From the NCBI GenBank assembly GCA_963804885.1, contig CAWDSF010000012.1, forward strand, positions 248,001 to 312,000: 64,000 bases of DNA. The letters are read 5' to 3'. Under the pieces are notes generated by a model. It ran no database searches, was not told the DNA's origin, and saw only the letters and a program-made list of their open reading frames with translations. The position numbers were made by a program, and so were the translations under genes. Origin of the DNA: PALSA-1004 sp963804885. GTDB taxonomy: Bacteria > Pseudomonadota > Gammaproteobacteria > Burkholderiales > SG8-41. Below, piece after piece: positions 58,750 to 64,000 of the stretch (positions are counted from its first letter, which is position 1; each line of letters starts with the position of its first letter).

Positions 58750-59643
58750 TTAGCCCCGATAGCGCAGCGCATTGACAAGCAGGGAAAATGCCGGAGTCTG
58801 TTGGCGGCGACTCGGGTAATACAGATGATAACCCGACATTGGCGCAGACCAATCGGCGAGCACTCGCCCCAGATGACCTTTCGCCAGGTGGTGTTTCACC
58901 ACATCCTCGGGCAGATACGTTAGCCCCAGCCCCGCCAAGGCGGCATCGAGGTGAGCGTGATCGTGTTGAACGCCAATTGTCCTTGGGGACGCACCTTCAA
59001 CTCGCGCCCGTTCTTCGCGAACGGCCACGACCAGAAGCCGCCGGATGTCGGCAGGCGAAGCGCGATGCAATGATGGCCGGTCAGGTCATGCGGCGTTTCC
59101 GGCTTGCCGCGCTTTTTAAAGTACGAGGGCGCGCCGACCACTATCTGTTCGAAGTCCGGCCCGATGCGCACGGCGATCATGTCCTGCGCAACCTGCTCGC
59201 CCAAGGCGAATGCCCGCATCGAAGCGATCGGCCACGATGTCGGTGAGCCCGTAGTCATTGATGATCTCGACGCTGATGTCTGGATAGTCGGGCAGTAGCT
59301 TCGCGAGCGCGGGTGCGAGAATCGTCTGGGACGCGTGTTCGACCGAGGTGAGGCGGAGGTTTCCCGTCGGCTTGTCCCTGAGTTCGCTCAGTGACGCCAA
59401 TCCGCGCTTGATGCCGTCTAAGTGCGGACCGATGCTATTAAGCAGCCGTTCGCCCGCTTCGGTCGTCGAGACGCTGCGCGTCGTGCGGGTCAGCAGCCGC
59501 ACGCCCAGCCGTTGCTCGAGTGTCCGGATCGTCTGGCTCAATGCAGGCTGCGAGACGCCGAGCTGCGCGGCGGCCCGCGTGAAGCTCTGCTCCCGCGCAA
59601 CCGCCAGAAAGGCGATCAGATCATCCACGCTCTCCCGCGCCAT
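58750..59643 (-). CDS. LysR-family transcriptional regulator (two indels)
   Basis: About 297 residues from ATG 59643. The helix-turn-helix is clear (DLIAFLAVAREQSFTRAAAQ, LGVSQPALSQTIRTLEQRLG). The effector domain continues over one surplus G near 59210 (IRLGEQVAQDMIAVRIGPDF) and one missing base near 58955 (ITLTLDAALAGLGLTYLPED), ending SLLVNALRYRG. It is divergent from the aldo/keto reductase gene, the typical LysR-target layout for oxidoreductases, so it probably controls that gene. Confidence 0.88.
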
Positions 59644-59788
59644 TAATAAGCCTAACTTATAAGACCAAGACGATTATAGCACTCTAATCCTATGGGTCCG
59701 CGAGTGCTAGTTTGAGACCTGCCTCACCAATCGAAACCGTTTTCACCGACGAACTGATGCAAAGACAGGCGAGAGCCCATGACAGCAA

Positions 59789-60959
59789 ATGCTGAAACGG
59801 TTCGACCAACTAGTCGACGCTGTAGCCGATCACGAAGACATCGGGCGCCGCACGTTTCTTGAAGACTTCCGCTCTGCTGGGCGCCGCCGTGGCCATGGGT
59901 CCGATGCTCGGGACCGGATCGACGCGGGCGCAGGAGAGCAAGAAGCTCAAACCCAATGGAGAAACGAAAATGAAACAGCGGAAACTTGGAACGATGCAGG
60001 TGTCGGAGATCGGCGCAGGATGCATGAGCATCAGCGCCAACTACGGACCGCCTGCGCCGCAAGGAACAGGGCCTCAAAACGATCCGCGCGGCCTTCGAGA
60101 ACGGCGTGACCTTCTTCGACACGGCCGAGGTCTACGGCCCTTACACGAACGAAGAGCTGGTCGGCGAAGCACTTCAGTCCGTCCGCGACCAGGTCAAGAT
60201 CGCCACCAAGTTCGGCTTCGCCATCGACGGCACGATCGGCCTCGAACAGCCGCCCCGAGCACATCAGGAAGGTCGTCGAGGAATCGCTCAAGCGGCTCCG
60301 GACCGATCGCATCGATCTCTACTATCAGCACCGCGTCGATCCGGCCGTGCCGATCGAGGATGTCGCCGGTACGGTGAAGGACCTCATCAAGCAGGGCAAG
60401 GTTCTGCACTTCGGCCTCTCCGAGCCGAGCGCGAAGACCATCCGCCGCGCGCATGCCGTGCAGCCGGTCGCGGCCGTCCAGACCGAATACTCGCTGTGGA
60501 CGCGCAATGTCGGAATTGAACGGCGTTCTGGCGACCTGCGAAGAGCTGGGCATCGGCTTCGTGCCGTGGGCACCGGTCGGGAAGGATTCCTGACGGGCAA
60601 GATCGACACGAACACCAAGTTCGATCCGAAGACGGATTTCCGCTCTGGCTTCCCGCGCTTCTCGGCCGAGTTCCTGCCGAGGAACATGCCGATCGTCGAA
60701 TGGCTGAAAGGCTATGCGGCCAAGAAAGGCGCGACGCCTTCGCAAATCGCGCTCGCATGGCTGCTGGCAAAGAGCCCGAACATCGTTCCGATCCCTGGCA
60801 CGCGTAACGAGGCGCATCTGCTCGAAAATCTCGGGGCGCAGCGCGTCCAACTGACGCGCCAGCGATATGCAGGAAATCGAAACGTCGCTGTCGAGGTTCG
60901 TCGTGTACGGCGATCGTATGGGCGAAGAGCATATGAGCCAGATCGACTACACGGTCTGA
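59789..60959 (+). CDS. Aldo/keto reductase with Tat-type signal (multiple frameshifts)
   Basis: About 388 residues once five surplus bases and one missing base are corrected (near 59857, 60075, 60255, 60512, 60585, 60868). N-terminus has RRTFLKTSALLGAAVAMG, a Tat-type signal, so it may be periplasmic. Catalytic tetrad: Asp and Tyr in TFFDTAEVYGPYTNEE, Lys in IATKFGFAID and His in YYQHRVDP. Further PWAPVGKGFLTGK and PIPGTRNEAHLLENL are family typical (YajO/IolS type). It reduces aldehydes or ketones with NADPH in relatives. Divergent LysR upstream. Confidence 0.85.
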
Positions 60960-61382
60960 TACCGTTCGCGCGAACATGGCGATCGGCAGAGCCCATCACT
61001 CCTGTCGATCGCATGTGGCCCAATACGACTACAACGAAAACGTAACAGCGACCGACTGCTTGTGGCCGAGAGCGGCCATGCGCTCAATTTTAGGCTTTCA
61101 ACATTTCTTGGAGCCACGGTGAAGTTGGGCGTGATGGAGGCTCGCCGATCCAATGCTCGGTCAGTTACGCTGGCTCACACCCCCACTCCTGCAGCACGGT
61201 AAGCGCCCCTTTGTTATCTTGCAACCGCTCGTAACCGCGGGATCGGCCTGGTACGCCAACCATTCCGTCCGCAACGTTCGTTGGCGCACAGACAGTGGGT
61301 ATCGGCGTGCTTAGAGTTACCCCTCCAACACGCTGAAGCGCGAGCCGACTCGCGAATCACTCAGCAAGAATCTAAAGGTGAT
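60960..61382. other. Intergenic stretch without recognised features
   Basis: About 420 bases. No gene, tRNA or strong hairpin could be supported on either strand. Confidence 0.4.
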
Positions 61383-61595
61383 GTGAAAACGCAACGTTCA
61401 AATTCCCTGCCAGCGAATATTCGAATAAATGTGGACGAGATTTACGAGGTGAGGCATTGGGCCAAACAGCTCGGCGTGAGCATAGATCAATTACGGACCG
61501 CGATCGAGCAGGTGGGACCGTTAGTTTATGCAGTCTGCCAACATCTAAAAGATGAAATGAACCCTAGTAACCAGTGGTATCCGCGTTTGAAGTAA
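61383..61595 (+). CDS. DUF3606 family small protein
   Basis: 70 residues from a GTG at 61383: NIRINVDEIYEVRHWAKQLG, VSIDQLRTAIEQVGPLVYAV and CQHLKDEM. Same family as the protein at 19.2 kb but only distantly similar. The open frame extends upstream to 61281, but homology begins after the GTG. Function unknown. Confidence 0.75.
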   Translation: MKTQRSNSLPANIRINVDEIYEVRHWAKQLGVSIDQLRTAIEQVGPLVYAVCQHLKDEMNPSNQWYPRLK

Positions 61596-61644
61596 CCCCG
61601 AGCCAATTGGTGAAGCAACTGTCAGGAAACGGAGTAATTGAGCC

Positions 61645-61830
61645 ATGCTGGGATTGGGCCACGTAATTTTGACAACTTTTCACGTCGTAGCGCTCCGCTT
61701 CGGCGCGGCATACCTCTTAATCACAATACCGGTGCATTTGATATATGCCGCTGTGGCTTTAGCGAAGCAGGATGCAACTCTTGCTAAGCCTGTCCCAGTT
61801 GCCTTGCTGTCTAAAAGACAACCAATCTGA
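61645..61830 (+). CDS. Small hydrophobic membrane protein, uncertain
   Basis: 61 residues (MLGLGHVILTTFHVVALRFG, AAYLLITIPVHLIYAAVALA, then a short polar tail), with two possible membrane helices. The first 60 bases resemble the minus-strand sequence near 27.82-27.89 kb, so the region may be a relic of that gene rather than a true membrane protein gene. No good ribosome site. Confidence 0.4.
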   Translation: MLGLGHVILTTFHVVALRFGAAYLLITIPVHLIYAAVALAKQDATLAKPVPVALLSKRQPI

Positions 61831-61877
61831 TTCCCACCTTGGGTGTTATCTGGGCGTTGACTTACTTCGAATGGTTT

Positions 61878-62087
61878 TCAATACAGACTGGCAACGTAAT
61901 GACCGTCCTCCGTTGCGGTGAACGATTCTCCATCGGGACGCACCAAGCCGAGTTCAACCAAAGTCCGGCAAAGCGTGACGCTCAATACCTCCGCTTTGGA
62001 TTCGACAATCACTTTTAAATGATGGCGCTGCACGGGCGACAAACTGTCGTAAACGGAACGTAGCCTAGTCAAAGTCGCATTGTCCAC
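61878..62087 (-). CDS. Small hypothetical protein
   Basis: 69 residues from a GTG at 62087 preceded by AGGAGGAAGCAGTC, a strong ribosome site that decides the start. MDNATLTRLRSVYDSLSPVQ, RHHLKVIVESKAEVLSVTLC and ELGLVRPDGESFTATEDGHY form a compact, winged-helix-like pattern. No family recognised; a small DNA-binding or adaptor role is a guess. Confidence 0.65.
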   Translation of the reverse strand: MDNATLTRLRSVYDSLSPVQRHHLKVIVESKAEVLSVTLCRTLVELGLVRPDGESFTATEDGHYVASLY

Positions 62088-62265
62088 GACTGCTTCCTCC
62101 TATGCTTTTATTTTAGTCTAACGCAATTATCCCTAAACGATGCTCTGCTCGGCTAATGCGAGAAAAGCCTATAAAGCGATTCAGGAGGCGCGATAGTAAC
62201 GAATAACGCGCATTCGAAGAACACTGACCGACTGGCTTCAGAGAACTATAACGAAAAGCGGTCTT

Positions 62266-63981
62266 TCATCCTTCCCGCATGATTGAAGTTAATGATTCAT
62301 GCGTGAGCGGCTTCGCGAACAATCTTTCGAATCCAGCTTCTTTCGCCTTGGTGTGGTCCAGTTGCGAACTGTATCCCGAGGCTGCGATCAGTCTAACTGT
62401 TTTTAGTGCGCTTTCTGCGCGGCAGGCCCTGGCGAATGCGAAACCGTCCATCGGTTGAGGCAGGCCAAGGTCGCAAATAATGAGGTCCGGCGTGGTATCG
62501 AGCGCCATCCTAATCGCGGTGGTCCCGTCATGCGCGATCCGCGGGTCAAAACCCATCAGATCAAGGAAGTCGGCGAGACTATCGGCAACATCACGGTTGT
62601 CTTCAACCACGAGCACTTTCGTCCGTGCAAGCTGAGGCGAGTGTGGTGTCGCCGCTGAGTCCTTTTCTGAACCATCTGCGATCGGTATTTTTAGGGTGAA
62701 TAATGCACCCCTGTTGGGTCCTTCACTGGCTGCGACAAGCGACCCTTGATGCAGCGTTGCCAAGCGGCTGGCGATGGCAAGGCCCAGTCCCAAACCACCG
62801 GGTTGCCGATTGCGGTCTTGTTCTATCTGAGTAAACGGCTCGAAGAGTTTTTGGGCTAATCCTGGGTCAAATCCGATTCCCGAATCACGCACCGTGACGA
62901 CCCCGTAGGCTTCTTCCCGGGCGAAGGAAAGTTCGACGTGCCCTCCCGCAGGGGTGAACTTGATGGCGTTGGCCAGTAGGTTATCGATAATCTGTCGGAG
63001 TCGGACGCGGTCTGCTTTGGCGATTACCGGTTCGCTTTTCAAATTTGCGACCAAGTGCAATCCTGCCTGTTGCGCGCGTAACTGCTGTTCGTCCAACGCA
63101 TTGGCAAGCAATTCGATTAGGTCGACGCCCTCCAAATTGACAGACACCTTACCTAGCGCGATACGAGAAGCATCCAAGAGGTCGTCCAGCATCCGCGACA
63201 TTGCTGTGGTTTGGCGATCCAACCGTTCCAGAAGACGCACCGCGCTCTGGTCCTTTAGGCCCAAGAGATTCATCGCATCGGTGGCGAGCCGGATCGTCGC
63301 CAGTGGATTACGCAGTTCGTGCGCCAGGACAGCGATAAACTGGTCTTTCTGCCGGTCTTTTACCTCTAGTGCCCGCTTTGCCGCTTCCAGTTCCTGGCGC
63401 TCGTGCAACTCTCGCAGCGTCGTCAACTCTTCGAACACGCGCTCGCTCATCTCGCAGCGATCAGATTCGGAATCTTCGGACAGCAGACGCGCCAGTACCT
63501 CGTGTTTCCTCAGTAGTAACCGCATGTCTTCTTCGGCTTCAATTTCCGGATGCAGCATCGTCCAGTAGTGCGCGGTTCGGATGAACGCCAGGCAACCGCT
63601 GAAAAATTCAAAGCGCCGCTCATTGACTGCATGTTGCACTGCTCTGCGGGCGCGTTCGCTGCGCGCCGGCTCGATAAACATCACCGCAGCGCACGCGAAT
63701 ATCGCGTCTTCCAGCTGGCTGCCCGAATCCGGCCAATCCTGATCGGGATTCGTCTGTCCTTCAAGAAATTCATAGACCGGTGCCATATCGCGTTGCCACG
63801 GGGTGGGTCGTCGAAGCAAGCGAACTACCTCATCAATACTTTGGGGATGGGCAGTGGCATCTCCAGCGGCGTGCCCGTATCCATTGCCCAGCAGAAATCC
63901 TACATGACGAACGATGCAGTAGCGCATGGGACAAAAGCGGGATAACCAGACAAATAACCGCTCCTTAAATACAGACGGCAT
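62266..63981 (-). CDS. Hybrid sensor histidine kinase with C-terminal receiver
   Basis: 571 residues, intact. The N-terminal 200 residues form a soluble helical sensor region with no membrane segment (YEFLEGQTNPDQDWPDSGSQ), then a coiled linker, H-box FIAVLAHELRNPLATIRLAT, HATPase (DNLLANAIKFTPAGGHVELS, RDSGIGFDPGLAQKLFEPF, GGLGLGLAIASRLATLHQG), and a receiver with VLVVEDNRDVADSLADFLDL, LIICDLGLPQPMDGFAFARA and FAKPLT. The receiver is like the free one at 25.6 kb. The start ATG lies 19 bases from the window end, so an upstream start cannot be excluded. Confidence 0.92.
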   Translation of the reverse strand: MPSVFKERLFVWLSRFCPMRYCIVRHVGFLLGNGYGHAAGDATAHPQSIDEVVRLLRRPTPWQRDMAPVYEFLEGQTNPDQDWPDSGSQLEDAIFACAAVMFIEPARSERARRAVQHAVNERRFEFFSGCLAFIRTAHYWTMLHPEIEAEEDMRLLLRKHEVLARLLSEDSESDRCEMSERVFEELTTLRELHERQELEAAKRALEVKDRQKDQFIAVLAHELRNPLATIRLATDAMNLLGLKDQSAVRLLERLDRQTTAMSRMLDDLLDASRIALGKVSVNLEGVDLIELLANALDEQQLRAQQAGLHLVANLKSEPVIAKADRVRLRQIIDNLLANAIKFTPAGGHVELSFAREEAYGVVTVRDSGIGFDPGLAQKLFEPFTQIEQDRNRQPGGLGLGLAIASRLATLHQGSLVAASEGPNRGALFTLKIPIADGSEKDSAATPHSPQLARTKVLVVEDNRDVADSLADFLDLMGFDPRIAHDGTTAIRMALDTTPDLIICDLGLPQPMDGFAFARACRAESALKTVRLIAASGYSSQLDHTKAKEAGFERLFAKPLTHESLTSIMREG

Positions 63982-64000
63982 CGGATTGTTCAGGTAACCG

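Overview
The window reads as a chromosomal segment of a GC-rich betaproteobacterium, most likely in or near the Burkholderiales. This rests on the housekeeping block maf - TP-methylase - sppA - Rieske - HAD - rluC - rne, on several Bug/TctC periplasmic binding proteins, on an EpsA-type (PEP-CTERM-associated) regulator, on DUF3606 proteins and on the urt/ure nitrogen genes. No plasmid or phage backbone is seen apart from one integrated island.

Layout. 1-7.1 kb: conserved housekeeping genes, with rluC divergent from rne (RNase E), which has a leader of about 470 nt. 7.1-16.4 kb: a tyrosine phosphatase, small unknown genes, and a catabolic-looking cluster made of a PEP-mutase/isocitrate-lyase-family protein, three Bug/TctC binding proteins, a YbaK protein, a degenerate EAL protein and a UGSC-family gene. 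The UGSC gene is read straight through an in-frame UGA exactly at the U of the U-G-S-C motif, with a bacterial-type SECIS hairpin just downstream, so it is a predicted selenoprotein. 16.4-28.1 kb: signalling and surface genes, namely a PEP-CTERM remnant, a glycine-zipper protein, PilZ, EpsA-like LuxR regulator, PAS/GAF histidine kinase, receiver proteins, REC-GGDEF-EAL, and unknown proteins. 28.5-32.6 kb: a type I secretion ABC transporter and a truncated HlyD partner, separated by hicBA and a REP-type transposase.

32.8-45.8 kb is a nitrogen block: ureDABCEFG on the minus strand, divergent from urtABCDE followed by atzG-atzE-atzH on the plus strand. A sigma-54-type -24/-12 element lies upstream of urtA. 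The probable logic is import of urea by Urt and hydrolysis by urease, with AtzGEH handling a carboxylated urea or biuret-like compound. A nitrate/taurine-type ABC transporter runs convergently behind it (45.8-48.5 kb). 48.8-52.4 kb: uvrB, an aromatic/aspartate aminotransferase and tRNA-Asn. 52.4-57.2 kb: an island inserted behind tRNA-Asn, with tyrosine integrase, a small AlpA-like protein, primase and a P4-type helicase. 57.5-64 kb: PHA-granule-type protein, DUF6481, LysR with a divergent Tat-type aldo/keto reductase, small genes, and a hybrid histidine kinase.

Data quality matters here. More than 35 reading-frame breaks can be placed, and nearly all are cured by removing one base, often from a short homopolymer. 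They hit conserved genes (uvrB, ureB/C/D/F, aminotransferase, urtC). I therefore treat most broken genes as intact genes with insertion-type sequencing errors and give their full extents. The UGA in the UGSC gene is not of this type, because the frame is the same on both sides.
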